From positions 1-64,000 of the forward strand of contig JASLPY010000004.1 of assembly GCA_030744755.1 (NCBI GenBank): a DNA stretch of 64,000 bases. Direction: 5' to 3'. Under the pieces are notes generated by a model, which had not been told where the DNA came from, made no database searches, and saw only the letters and a program-made list of their open reading frames with translations. This DNA is from Kiritimatiellia bacterium (GTDB lineage Bacteria; Verrucomicrobiota; Kiritimatiellia; UBA8416; JADHWI01). The position numbers and the translations under genes were made by a program. Of this stretch, positions 1 through 8,127 are shown piece by piece (position 1 is the first letter of the stretch; the number at the start of each line of letters is the position of its first letter).

Positions 1-80
1 GACGGCGGACTTTTCCCGCTAACGCCTAGCGCCTAGCGCCTAACCACTGCGTTCTGCGCTCACAGCGCAGAACGCTCAAA
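1..80. repeat. Dispersed repeat with perfect 12-bp hairpin, copy 1
   Basis: Contains iterated GCGCCTAG-type units and a perfect inverted repeat, GCGTTCTGCGCT at 49-60 and its complement at 64-75, with a 3-nt loop. The same sequence appears in reverse orientation at about 11336-11420, so it is a dispersed element and not a local terminator. The window edge cuts it on the left. Confidence 0.8.
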
Positions 81-87
81 GAGATAT

Positions 88-122
88 AACGTCTTGACGT
101 TATAACGTTACAGCGTTATGAT
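88..122 (+). promoter_or_regulatory. Promoter and palindromic operator of the toxin-antitoxin pair
   Basis: A sigma70-like promoter is visible: TTGACG at 94-99, a 17-nt spacer and TATGAT at 117-122. It overlaps a perfect palindrome ACGTTATAACGT (97-108), a second inverted repeat ATAACG/CGTTAT (102-107 and 114-119) and AACGTC/GACGTT (88-93 and 96-101). RHH antitoxins commonly repress their own operon by binding such sites, so autoregulation is the likely logic. This is inferred from layout only. Confidence 0.6.
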
Positions 123-145
123 GCCACGAACAATGGAGGTGGAGC

Positions 146-379
146 ATGAGCATATTAACCAAACGAGCGACTGTCTATCTTGACCCTGTCCTGCACAAGG
201 CGCTTCGACTCCAGTCGGTGGAAACATCACGATCCGTATCAGAACTGATAAATGACGCTGTGCGCGATGAGCTTGCAGAAGACGCCGGCGACCTGGCCGC
301 GTTCGAGGAACGGAAGAACGAGCCGACTGTCGAATTCGAGGATTTCGTAAAAGGACTGAAACGCGATGGAACCATATAG
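146..379 (+). CDS. RHH-type antitoxin of a RelE/ParE toxin-antitoxin pair
   Basis: A 77-residue protein. The N-terminal half has the ribbon-helix-helix pattern: a beta strand (RATVYLDP) followed by two helices, ending in SVSELINDAVRDELAE. The acidic C-terminal tail (about 45-77) is the usual toxin-wrapping segment. It should bind the palindromes just upstream as a dimer and neutralise the toxin encoded next. GGAGG at 135-139 is correctly spaced for the ATG at 146. The toxin start lies inside the end of this gene (14-bp overlap), which is typical of translationally coupled pairs. The family is clear; the exact subfamily is not. Confidence 0.85.
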   Translation: MSILTKRATVYLDPVLHKALRLQSVETSRSVSELINDAVRDELAEDAGDLAAFEERKNEPTVEFEDFVKGLKRDGTI

Positions 380-623
380 GCTGGTCGTCAAGCAGTCGGT
401 CTCGAAAGATCTCAAGAAGATCCCGAAGAAGGACGTGAAGCGAATTCTGGCGGCCATCCGGGCACTCGCTGCGAACCCGCGCCCCCCGCAATCGAAAAAG
501 CTCTCCGGCCAGGACAGGTATCGTCTGCGACAAGAAAACTACCGCATTCTTTACGCCGTCGAGGATGACAGGCTGGTCGTCTGTGTGGTCAAGGTCGGCG
601 ACCGGAGAAGTGTGTATCAATAG
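366..623 (+). CDS. RelE/ParE-family toxin
   Basis: An 85-residue basic protein with the RelE/ParE fold signature: N-terminal YRLVVKQSVSKDLKKIP, a helical LAAIRALAANPRPPQSKKL segment, and the C-terminal strands YRLRQENYRILYAVED and VVCVVKVGDRRSVY. RelE members cleave mRNA at the ribosome and ParE members act on gyrase. The Arg-rich strand with a C-terminal Tyr slightly favours a RelE-like RNase, but this cannot be settled from sequence alone. It overlaps the antitoxin gene and shares its promoter. Confidence 0.85.
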   Translation: MEPYRLVVKQSVSKDLKKIPKKDVKRILAAIRALAANPRPPQSKKLSGQDRYRLRQENYRILYAVEDDRLVVCVVKVGDRRSVYQ

Positions 624-695
624 AAAAGTCGAACCAGGCAAATTCAGCGTAAGCGCTGAAGCGTGCCACTAATTTGCAGCGTCAGGTCACAAACC

Positions 696-1622
696 ATGAA
701 ATGGATTCTACTCATCTGCATGATTGCGCTTTCATCGTGCGCGACTCAAATGACACAGCAGGACATGCCCCTGCGTGTCACTGCCGTGCCACCCAACTTG
801 AAGCTTGATCCGTTCTACAAGAAGTATGTTAACGCTGACGGCTACCCCGTGGTGAGTTCGGGCAGGGTGTCGGACCATGCGCTCCTGGAAGCAGGCTATC
901 TCGTTAACATGATGCTTGCGAAACGACCGGACGTACGCAAGGCAATGATAGAGGGCGGGTCCCGGTTGATCGTAATGGCATACGATGAGTTTACAAGCGA
1001 CATACCTGAGTATCACCACATGCGCCCTAAAGACTTCTGGGACCGGCGTGCGCGCGGTTTTGGTGGATCCCGGGATGATCCTGTGTGCTCATGCGCGGAG
1101 GAGAACGTTCTTGGCTACGAAGGTGATCCCTACCATGCGGAGTGCATTCTTATTCACGAATTCGCCCACAACATTCACCTGCGCGGCATGGTCGAAGTAG
1201 ATGCGACATTTGACGAACGCGTGAAGGCAGCCTACGACGCGGCCATGAAGAAAGATCTGTGGAAAGACAAATACGCGTCTCAGAATCACCACGAATACTT
1301 CGCGGAGGGTGTTCAGTCCTGGTTTGACAACAACCGCCCTCCGGACCATGACCACAACCATGTAGACACCCGCAAGGAGCTGTTGGAATACGACCCCGCT
1401 TTGGGCGTGCTGTGTAAAGAGGTCTTCGGAGACACAGAACTAAAATACACCAAACCCGCCACGCGTCTGACCGGGCATATGTCAGGATATGATCCGTCAA
1501 AAGCGCCGGAATTCAGCTGGCCCAAAAGACTCGCCGACAAGGGGAAAGAGATCATCCAGAGTTCCCTGGATCAGCGCAGAAAGAAACAGAAGGCACGAAT
1601 GGGCGACGGGCCCCAACGTTAG
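696..1622 (+). CDS. Lipoprotein zinc metalloprotease-like protein (HEFAH)
   Basis: A 308-residue product beginning with a short hydrophobic signal and the lipobox LSSC (Cys15), so it is predicted to be a lipoprotein. HEFAH at residues 154-158 is a HExxH zinc site, and HHEYFAEGVQSWFDNN at about 198-213 supplies a Glu (204) suited to be the third, gluzincin-type ligand. This arrangement resembles secreted single-domain metalloproteases such as the anthrax-lethal-factor-like group, but I do not recognise a named family. Substrate is unknown. An in-frame ATG exists at 663; 696 is chosen because it puts the signal peptide at the N terminus. It converges with the next gene. Confidence 0.7.
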   Translation: MKWILLICMIALSSCATQMTQQDMPLRVTAVPPNLKLDPFYKKYVNADGYPVVSSGRVSDHALLEAGYLVNMMLAKRPDVRKAMIEGGSRLIVMAYDEFTSDIPEYHHMRPKDFWDRRARGFGGSRDDPVCSCAEENVLGYEGDPYHAECILIHEFAHNIHLRGMVEVDATFDERVKAAYDAAMKKDLWKDKYASQNHHEYFAEGVQSWFDNNRPPDHDHNHVDTRKELLEYDPALGVLCKEVFGDTELKYTKPATRLTGHMSGYDPSKAPEFSWPKRLADKGKEIIQSSLDQRRKKQKARMGDGPQR

Positions 1623-1743
1623 AAACTGAAGAAGTCTCAGCAGCATAGAGCACTTGATAATGAGGATGACATCAACGGTTCTCTGTTGTGCAGTCCTCTC
1701 TGCAGAAACAGGGTTTCGTGTCGGCAATCCCGGGGCTCCGTCT

Positions 1744-2061
1744 TTACCCCGAAACTGCCATATTCTTGTGCACCATAAATGCCGGGACTTCGTAGGGGTG
1801 GGCGCGTTTCAGTTCGGCTATCACTTCGGCCAGGAGTTCTTCCACGCAGATCATTTCCACGCGATACTCTCTGACGCGTTCGATGGTGCCTTCTTCGCCT
1901 ATGAATGGCTTGCTGCCTTCGAGCGCGCGAAACTGCCCTTCGCCGGCCACCTGCCATGAACAGCAGTCGTAACCTTCGTAGCGGCCGGCTCCCTTGCTGA
2001 AAAGCGCTGTCTTTACTTCTTCCAGGTGAGTCTCGGGTATGTAAACAACCAGTGTGACCAT
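1744..2061 (-). CDS. NIF3/YqfO C-terminal-like small protein (COG3323 type)
   Basis: A 105-residue protein that begins MVTLVVYIPETHLEEVKTAL and ends with AHPYEVPAF. Both ends match the stand-alone version of the PII/CutA1-like insert domain found in YqfO/NIF3 proteins. The fold is ferredoxin-like and members tend to be trimeric; biochemical function is not established. The start at 2061 is supported by GGAGG a few bases upstream on the minus strand; an upstream in-frame ATG (2082) has no ribosome site. It stands alone between a convergent and a divergent gene. Confidence 0.75.
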   Translation of the reverse strand: MVTLVVYIPETHLEEVKTALFSKGAGRYEGYDCCSWQVAGEGQFRALEGSKPFIGEEGTIERVREYRVEMICVEELLAEVIAELKRAHPYEVPAFMVHKNMAVSG

Positions 2062-2385
2062 GTTGGACCTCCTCCGTACCAAGTGCCATTAGCATACATG
2101 CTGGATGATGGGAGTGTCACGCTCTTGCGTATGGTGGGCAGGCGGTCAGCTGTCCATGGTACTCTGAAGTAGCGCCCGACTCCGATCGGGCGACTCTCCA
2201 TGTCCGCGAAGAAACTCGAGACACTCCCGATCGGAATCGTGAGCTACGGGAGACACGGTGCCCATGCCCAAAACCCACACTCTCCTCTGCGCACTCCGCG
2301 TCCCTGCGAGAGACTTCCCCTCCGGTTTCCTCTTGACCCACCACGCCTGCTTCGCGAACATTCTGCCCGGAGGTAGATTCAGGTA
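2062..2385. other. Intergenic region with repeat remnants
   Basis: No convincing gene. It holds a 7-bp-arm hairpin (CGCCCGA and TCGGGCG around 2176-2195), a second CCGATCGG-centred palindrome near 2230, and around 2285-2310 a stretch whose reverse strand reads SRRDAECAEE, which looks like the degenerate filler repeat often seen between genes in environmental bacterial genomes. The region should also carry the promoters of the two divergent genes, but I could not pick out a convincing pair of boxes. Confidence 0.5.
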
Positions 2386-3786
2386 ATGCGGTGTATTGCT
2401 ACATACTTTCTGCTGATCACGATGACCGTCGCGCGTTTCGCGCTTTCGGATGATCTTGTCACGGGGGAAGTGCTGGACGCGCTGTTTGCGCACGAGGACT
2501 ACTCCAACTCGACCTGGAGTTGTTACGTGTCGGATATTGAAACGGGAGAGACGGTTTACGAGCTGAATTCCGACAAGGGCATGGTGCCCGCGTCCAACCA
2601 GAAACTCTACGTTGCCGTCGCCGCGCTTCTTGGCCTGGGTCCTGACTATCGCAGTAGCACGCATTTCTTTGCCCGCGGTCCGCTGAAGAACGGGATTCTT
2701 CGCGGAGATATTGTCATACACGGTTATGGTGCCATAACACTGACTTCAAGGTATCCACGATCTCAGACGGCTTCCGTAAAGAACGTCGTGCTCAATGAGC
2801 AACTTGACGAGCTGGTGGCCAAGCTGAAGGCGGCGGGCGTGATAAACGTTCTCGGCGGGCTCGTGGCGGATAATCGCGGATGGACGGATATGGCGTTCAA
2901 TGAACACTATCCTTCTGCCACGGCTCTTCTGTTCAACGAAAACACGCTGGATATTCATGTCGAAGACGGGATTCTCTTTCACTGCCCGGGCAGGCTGGGG
3001 GTGTTCCGTCTTCATCCAACCGTTCTTGCCGGAGGAAAACAGCTGCGCCTGGAAAAGGATGGGAAACCATCCGACACGATCCGGGTTGGGCTTGCCGAAG
3101 ACAATGATGATTATTGGCGGCTTGTCTCTCCTCTTGGCCCCTCGTACTACCTGGACCATCTCATGACGGCGCTGGAGTCCCGGGGTGTCTTCGTGGCTGG
3201 CAATCCCCTTCCCGCCGCCAGGGAGCATCAGAAAACACCGCTGTTTCGACTTGATGGTCTTCCACTCGGATCTCTCGTGTCCACGATGCTCTCGCACAGC
3301 GACAATCTGCGCTCGGAGATTGTCTTCCTCAACCTGGGCTATGAACAGCGGGGTAAAGCGACTTATAAGAACGCGGCGAAGGCTTGCAAAGACCTGCTCG
3401 AGGCACAGGGCATGAGCCTGAAGCGGTACAAGGCGGTGGACGGTTCGGGATTGAGCCCCCGCAACAGGGTAAGCACGCGTGAAACCGTGGAACTTCTGAA
3501 GACCATGAGCGTGAAACCGCACTTCGAGCTGTTCAAGAGCGCGCTACCCGTGGCGGGTGTGTCGGGAACCCTGGCACGGCACCTTGCCGCTGAAACAATC
3601 AAGGGCAGGGTAAGAGCCAAGACGGGAACGATCGACGGGGTGAAGGCGCTGTCCGGATATACCGATTCCGCGGAGGGCAGGAGGCTCGCCTTTTCGATTA
3701 TCTGCAATGATTCTCCCGGCAGTGACAGGTGCTGGAAGACGCTGGAGTCTGTGCTGGTGCTGCTGGTGGGGGTGAATGGGGAATAA
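2386..3786 (+). CDS. dacB: D-alanyl-D-alanine carboxypeptidase/endopeptidase (PBP4, peptidase S13)
   Basis: A 466-residue exported penicillin-binding protein of the PBP4/DacB family. It trims or cleaves D-Ala-containing peptidoglycan cross-links in the periplasm. All three active-site motifs are present: SxxK as SNQK at 70-73, SxN as SDN at 305-307, and KTG at 412-414. The long segment between the first two motifs, with the GDIVIHGYG element, is the extra domain typical of S13 enzymes. The N terminus is a signal peptide ending near ALS. It is probably monocistronic; a palindromic repeat cluster follows immediately. Confidence 0.93.
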   Translation: MRCIATYFLLITMTVARFALSDDLVTGEVLDALFAHEDYSNSTWSCYVSDIETGETVYELNSDKGMVPASNQKLYVAVAALLGLGPDYRSSTHFFARGPLKNGILRGDIVIHGYGAITLTSRYPRSQTASVKNVVLNEQLDELVAKLKAAGVINVLGGLVADNRGWTDMAFNEHYPSATALLFNENTLDIHVEDGILFHCPGRLGVFRLHPTVLAGGKQLRLEKDGKPSDTIRVGLAEDNDDYWRLVSPLGPSYYLDHLMTALESRGVFVAGNPLPAAREHQKTPLFRLDGLPLGSLVSTMLSHSDNLRSEIVFLNLGYEQRGKATYKNAAKACKDLLEAQGMSLKRYKAVDGSGLSPRNRVSTRETVELLKTMSVKPHFELFKSALPVAGVSGTLARHLAAETIKGRVRAKTGTIDGVKALSGYTDSAEGRRLAFSIICNDSPGSDRCWKTLESVLVLLVGVNGE

Positions 3787-3813
3787 GGCAGGCTGTCGGC
3801 CTATAGTGCGGAG

Positions 3814-3935
3814 ATCTGAATTCTCACGAATCCAGCTACGGGAAGTGTGGAACCTCTATCTTGTAGCTGAATCCGTGAGGATTCAGATTGTGTAGCTGTA
3901 GCGAAGATCTGAATTCTCACGAATCCAGCTACAGG
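3814..3935. repeat. GAATTC/GTAGCTGAATCC palindrome cluster, copy 1 (three units)
   Basis: Three near-palindromic units of about 30 bp: 3814-3843, the inverted unit 3861-3889, and 3906-3935. Each has the form CTGAATyC, a four-base loop, then GAwTyCAG, joined to GTAGC or GCTAC. The same two-unit arrangement recurs at 13466-13543 and 57299-57432, so this is a dispersed family. It lies between convergent genes, but the sequence is not a T-tract terminator. Confidence 0.8.
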
Positions 3936-3958
3936 GGAGTGGGATTAGGGAAGTACGT

Positions 3959-5941
3959 TTACTTCAACGCCTTCCGGCCTTCCTTCAGCCAGTGTGAGAT
4001 TTCCTTGTCGGCGGGCCAGAGTTTTCTCGCTGCTTTGTATACCTCGACAGCTTCTGGTATGCGGCCCTGTGTCCAGAGTAGAGCTGCCAGCGATTTGTGT
4101 GCGCCGGGAGAAGAAGGACCGGCTTCAAGGGATGCCCGGAATGCCGTCTCGGCTTCAGCAACACGCCCGAGTTCGCGGAGAGAGATCCCCACATTGTAAT
4201 GGGCTCCCGGGTCGGTTTCATCCGCGGCAGCAGCCTTCTTGAACCATTCCAACGCCCCCGCGTGGTCTCCCCCCATTCCCGTAACCACACCGATGTCCAC
4301 GTAAGCGGTGCTGTACTTGGGGTCGATCTCTATGGCTTTGTGAATCAAGGGAACACCCTCGGCGAGCATGTCATTCTGCAGGAGAGCAAAACCGAGATGA
4401 CGCGCGTACTCAGCACGCCACCGAGTACTCACATTTTCATCCCTGCCCCATGTGTCCCAAAGTTCCCTCGCCAGGGGAAGTGCCTCCTCGTACCTTCCCC
4501 TGTTGATCATTAGCGACAGCAGGTTTCTCCTTGGTCTGATTGCCCCCTCCGGCGTGTCACGAACCGTGACCTCGAAGATAGTCATGGCATCCCGCCAGGC
4601 CCCGACGCGATCCGCAGTTCTTGCAGCAAACGCAAGCAACACAAGTGCCGCCGTGATCAGGGCGATTTTCCGTTGCCGTTGAGCCAGGTAAGCAAACAAC
4701 GCCCCAGCAGTGAGTGCGAATCCTGCGACAGGAACGTACATAAAACGTTCTGCCATGTACTGCATCATCGGAATGATATTTGACATTGGTGCGAGGCAGA
4801 TTCCGAACCACAGCAAGCCGAAGGTCGCCACCGGCAGTCGCCGCCGGTTTGCAATGACGGCCCATGCAACGGACAGGATGACCGCTACACTTGCTGCAAC
4901 TTTCCAGTCGAGAAGCGACTGTGATGATTCCATTCCGGAATAATCGGCCACGAGATGCTGGGGCCAGACAAGCAAGGCCAGGTACTTGACCGCGGCTCTA
5001 GTCATGGTCAGCATCGTGGCGAAAAAACTGCCTGCGATGTAGTCGATCTGACTCGTTTTCCCAATGAATGAATGTCTCCAGACAAGGAACACCACCATGA
5101 CAATACACATGCATGCGACGGTTGTTATCACCAACGGCTTGGCCTGCCCTGCTGAATCGTCGTCCTGTTCTTGCGTACCTTTCCCGCGCGGGAGCCAGTA
5201 TTCCAGGGCGAGGATCAGAAAAGGAACGACAATAGCCTGAACTTTTGACAGGCACGCCAGGAGATAGACTGCGCAGTGAACTGCCAGCCTCAAGGGATTG
5301 AATGGCTTTTCACGCCATTTCATCCAGAGGTGAATTCCGAGAAGAACGAAGAACGCCGCCAGCAGGTCGTCCCTGCATTTTACCCATGCGACCACTTCAG
5401 TCTGCACCGGGTGAACAAGGAAGACGGCAGCCGCAACGAACGATGCCCCGGTTCTATTAAGGAGTTGCCGGGCAACAAGGAAGACCATCAGGCTGTTGAG
5501 AAGATGGAGGAGAACATTGTGAATGTGCCACCAGGCAGGATCGAGGCCGGCAACCGAGAAGTCGAACAGGTAGGATATATTGCGACATGGCCGGAACACG
5601 GCGAAATCCTCTCCCATCCCCCTGCCAGCCATAGTCGAGATGTCGGTGAAGTATTTCGGCAGGAAGGAAAAGGACCTGATGGCGGGGTTCCCTACGATGA
5701 AGTAGTCGTCATCCCACACAAACCCGAAGCCTGCCGTTCTTCCCCAGATAAGTGCGCATATGGCTACAAGGAAGAACAGGGCGAGAAGTCCTGCCGTGCT
5801 GTAGCCATTTGCGTTGCACTTTGTTTGCACGGCTCTTGCGCGTTCAACTGGCAGCGCCCGCCTCGTAGCGGCAGACGTACAAGAAGTAGGTCCACCGCTA
5901 CGAGGTGGACCAGCCGAACTGGAGCTTTTTAGCTTTTTCAT
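3959..5941 (-). CDS. GT-C-fold membrane glycosyltransferase with C-terminal TPRs (TMTC-like)
   Basis: A 660-residue multi-spanning protein. The first periplasmic loop holds WDDDYFI, the acidic motif of GT-C lipid-linked-sugar transferases. HPVQTEVVAWVKCRDDLLAA is the typical signature of the DUF1736/PMT-like family. About ten hydrophobic segments occupy residues 45-430, and three to four TPR units fill the C-terminal 200 residues (for example NYSTAYVDIG-like and GAHYNVGISLRELG). It probably O-glycosylates exported proteins. Residues about 10-29 are encoded by a dispersed palindromic repeat (5856-5913). The start at 5941 has no clear Shine-Dalgarno; 6022 is an alternative. A cytosolic N-terminal tail would tolerate either. 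Confidence 0.85.
   Translation of the reverse strand: MKKLKSSSSAGPPRSGGPTSCTSAATRRALPVERARAVQTKCNANGYSTAGLLALFFLVAICALIWGRTAGFGFVWDDDYFIVGNPAIRSFSFLPKYFTDISTMAGRGMGEDFAVFRPCRNISYLFDFSVAGLDPAWWHIHNVLLHLLNSLMVFLVARQLLNRTGASFVAAAVFLVHPVQTEVVAWVKCRDDLLAAFFVLLGIHLWMKWREKPFNPLRLAVHCAVYLLACLSKVQAIVVPFLILALEYWLPRGKGTQEQDDDSAGQAKPLVITTVACMCIVMVVFLVWRHSFIGKTSQIDYIAGSFFATMLTMTRAAVKYLALLVWPQHLVADYSGMESSQSLLDWKVAASVAVILSVAWAVIANRRRLPVATFGLLWFGICLAPMSNIIPMMQYMAERFMYVPVAGFALTAGALFAYLAQRQRKIALITAALVLLAFAARTADRVGAWRDAMTIFEVTVRDTPEGAIRPRRNLLSLMINRGRYEEALPLARELWDTWGRDENVSTRWRAEYARHLGFALLQNDMLAEGVPLIHKAIEIDPKYSTAYVDIGVVTGMGGDHAGALEWFKKAAAADETDPGAHYNVGISLRELGRVAEAETAFRASLEAGPSSPGAHKSLAALLWTQGRIPEAVEVYKAARKLWPADKEISHWLKEGRKALK
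5856..5913. repeat. GTCCACC palindromic element, arms A and B, inside a gene
   Basis: Arm A (5887-5913) is a 27-bp palindrome whose ends are GTCCACC and GGTGGAC around GCTACGA. A diverged arm B (about 5856-5881) follows after 5 bp. Both lie within the N-terminal coding part of the reverse-strand glycosyltransferase. The same A-short spacer-B arrangement occurs at 11659-11724. Sequence beyond arm B still resembles the start of the family core (compare 63691 onward), so this may be the junction of two adjacent elements. Confidence 0.8.
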
Positions 5942-6057
5942 GGGAACATTTCGCTTATACTGACGGCCTTTTGCAAGAAATTTCGGATCATTCTCTGGTT
6001 GACGTTGCCCGGAACCCGTCAAGCCGGAAGGAATGAAAGAACGGAGGGAACGGAACG

Positions 6058-6591
6058 GTGTTGATAAATATTCTTCTTCTTACGTTAATCACCTTTATAC
6101 CGGCGCTTGAGCTTCGCGCCTCTATCCCCATGGGCATTCTCCCAATACCGATACCTTTCCTTGAGCGGACGATTAATCAGGACATGTCCTGGTTGACCGT
6201 GGTGGTTGTCTGCGTAATCGCGAATGTAGTATTGGGTGCCATGGTGTTCGTTATTCTCGGTCCTGCATTCACTTTCATTCGCAAATGGGGTTGGTTTGAC
6301 AAGAGAATATGGCCCATCCTCGAACGCACGCGGCACAAGATCCATCCGTATGTCGAGAAGTACGGGGAATTCGGTGTTGCCGTGTTCATCGGCATTCCGC
6401 TGCCGGGGTCCGGCGTCTATACCGGTGCCTTCGGTGCGTACCTGCTGGGTTTGGACAGGAAGAAGTTCATGATCGCGAACGTTCTGGGGGTGTTAATTGC
6501 CGCTGTCGCAGTTACTGCTTTGAGCATGTGCATTCTCAAGGGTGCGGTAGGCGACGACAGCTTCCTTGCGCGACTCTTCCTGAAGCACTGA
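6058..6591 (+). CDS. Small COG2426-type membrane protein (putative small multidrug export family)
   Basis: A 177-residue integral membrane protein with four or more hydrophobic segments. The motifs ELRASIPMGI near the N terminus, a VEKYGEFGVAVFIGIPLPGSG segment in the middle and GAFGAYLLGLDRKKF after it identify the COG2426 / Sm_multidrug_ex family. The family is related to DedA-like half-hairpin transporters; substrate is not known, despite the historical name. The start is GTG at 6058 with GGAGG about 10 nt upstream. It is transcribed away from the glycosyltransferase and probably stands alone. Confidence 0.85.
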   Translation: MLINILLLTLITFIPALELRASIPMGILPIPIPFLERTINQDMSWLTVVVVCVIANVVLGAMVFVILGPAFTFIRKWGWFDKRIWPILERTRHKIHPYVEKYGEFGVAVFIGIPLPGSGVYTGAFGAYLLGLDRKKFMIANVLGVLIAAVAVTALSMCILKGAVGDDSFLARLFLKH

Positions 6592-6792
6592 TCCGCGAGG
6601 ACATCATGACGCAGGCATCTTGTCTGATTTATGATCAGCCGGGACGGCCGATCTACTGGGAGTAGAGCTGGCCTCCGGCCTGCTTTCCAGATACCACGAA
6701 CACCATTTAGTGCCAGATGGCCTTGCTGAGAAGTGGGCCATACGTTAGTCTACTCGCTCTGATGCACGGAATCTTTAGGAAAGGAAGGTAGT

Positions 6793-8127
6793 ATGAATCG
6801 TCGTGAATTCTTGAAAACTGCGGGTGTAGGGGCTGCTGCGTTTGCGGCATTGCCGAACATTGGTATTACCTGGGCGGACGTCCCATCACGCCAGGGAAAG
6901 ATCATCAAGGACCGCAAAATCAACATGGCCTGCATCGGTATTGGCGGGAAGGGGTCCTCCGACGTACGCAGCGTCAGCGGAGAGAACATCGTTGCTCTTT
7001 GTGACGTGGATTTGGGAAGGGGAAAGGGGTCGTTCAAGTCCCACCCGAATGCCAAACAGTACAAGGATTTCAGGAAAATGCTGATCGAGCTGGATGACCA
7101 GATCGATGCAGTGACGGTCAGTACGCCTGACCATATGCATTTCCCGGCAGCCATGATGGCAGTGAAGATGGGCAAGCATGTTTTCGTTCAGAAACCCATG
7201 ACGCACACAGTCGAGGAGGCCCGCGTTCTTACCGAGGCCGCAAGGAAACACAAAGTGGCCACCCAGATGGGAATCCAGGGCCATTCGGGTGATGGAATCA
7301 GGCGAATGCGCGAGTGGATGGCGGTCAAGGCTATTGGTGACGTGAAAGAACTTCACATCTGGACAAACAGGCCGATATGGCCCCAGGGAGTCAAGGAGCC
7401 GCTGCCAAAGGCCGAGATTCCTGCGAACCTGGACTGGAACCTGTGGCAGGGCGTGGCCCCGGAGCGCGAATACGGAAGAGGTTATCTCCCGTTCAACTGG
7501 CGCGGCTGGTGGGACTACGGCTGTGGCGCCCTCGGTGACATCGGCTGCCACGCACTCGACTGCGCATTTGATGTTCTGAAACTCGGCAGTCCGGAAAGCG
7601 TTGAAGCCGTTAGTGATCAAATCAACGATCAGACGGGCCCCAAGTGGTCGATCGTAACCTACCAGTTCGGTGCCACAAAGGATCGCGGACCGATCAAACT
7701 CGTATGGTACGATGGTAACAAGAAGCCCGAACGTCCGAAGGATCTTGAAGATAACAGGAAGATCCCCGGCGGCATAGGCGGGCAGCTCTGGTACGGCACC
7801 GAAGGCACAATCATGGTAAGTGACGTTTACTGCGCATCGTCGAGGATCATCCCCGAAGCGAAGATGCAGGACTTCATAAAGAACAGAATGCCGGAGAAGA
7901 CGGAGAAGAAATCGGTAGGGCATGTGAGAGAATGGCTCGACGCGATCAGGGGCGGTGCGCCGGCAGGTGCCAACTTCGACTTCGCCGGTCCCCTGTCCGA
8001 AATGGTTCTCCTCGGAAACCTGGCCGTTCGCACGGGCAAAAAGGTTGAGTGGGATGCAGAGAACCTGAAATGCACGAATCTGCCCGAAGCCAACAAGTTC
8101 GTGAGGAAAGACTACAGGGTTTACTAG
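6793..8127 (+). CDS. Tat-exported Gfo/Idh/MocA-family oxidoreductase (1)
   Basis: A 444-residue protein with a twin-arginine signal (NRREFLKTAGVGAAAFAAL), so it is folded with its cofactor before export. GIGGKG near residue 50 is the nucleotide-binding turn, and STPDHMHFPAAM followed by HVFVQKPMTHT is the family's NAD(P)-binding EKP region, here with Gln in place of Glu. The C-terminal half is the alpha/beta substrate domain. Such enzymes act on sugars or inositols; the export signal and the neighbours suggest periplasmic glycan catabolism, but the substrate is unknown. AAAGGAAGG is well placed before ATG 6793. A 390-bp fold-back repeat follows. Confidence 0.9.
   Translation: MNRREFLKTAGVGAAAFAALPNIGITWADVPSRQGKIIKDRKINMACIGIGGKGSSDVRSVSGENIVALCDVDLGRGKGSFKSHPNAKQYKDFRKMLIELDDQIDAVTVSTPDHMHFPAAMMAVKMGKHVFVQKPMTHTVEEARVLTEAARKHKVATQMGIQGHSGDGIRRMREWMAVKAIGDVKELHIWTNRPIWPQGVKEPLPKAEIPANLDWNLWQGVAPEREYGRGYLPFNWRGWWDYGCGALGDIGCHALDCAFDVLKLGSPESVEAVSDQINDQTGPKWSIVTYQFGATKDRGPIKLVWYDGNKKPERPKDLEDNRKIPGGIGGQLWYGTEGTIMVSDVYCASSRIIPEAKMQDFIKNRMPEKTEKKSVGHVREWLDAIRGGAPAGANFDFAGPLSEMVLLGNLAVRTGKKVEWDAENLKCTNLPEANKFVRKDYRVY

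Noticed and set aside
1654-1959. Plus-strand frame opposite the NIF3-like gene
   Set aside because: The minus-strand frame has a good ribosome site and family motifs; the plus-strand one is its shadow.
6606-6665. A 19-codon reading frame after the COG2426 gene
   Set aside because: It has no convincing ribosome site and no recognisable similarity, and the region contains repeat-like GGCCTCCGGCC sequence.
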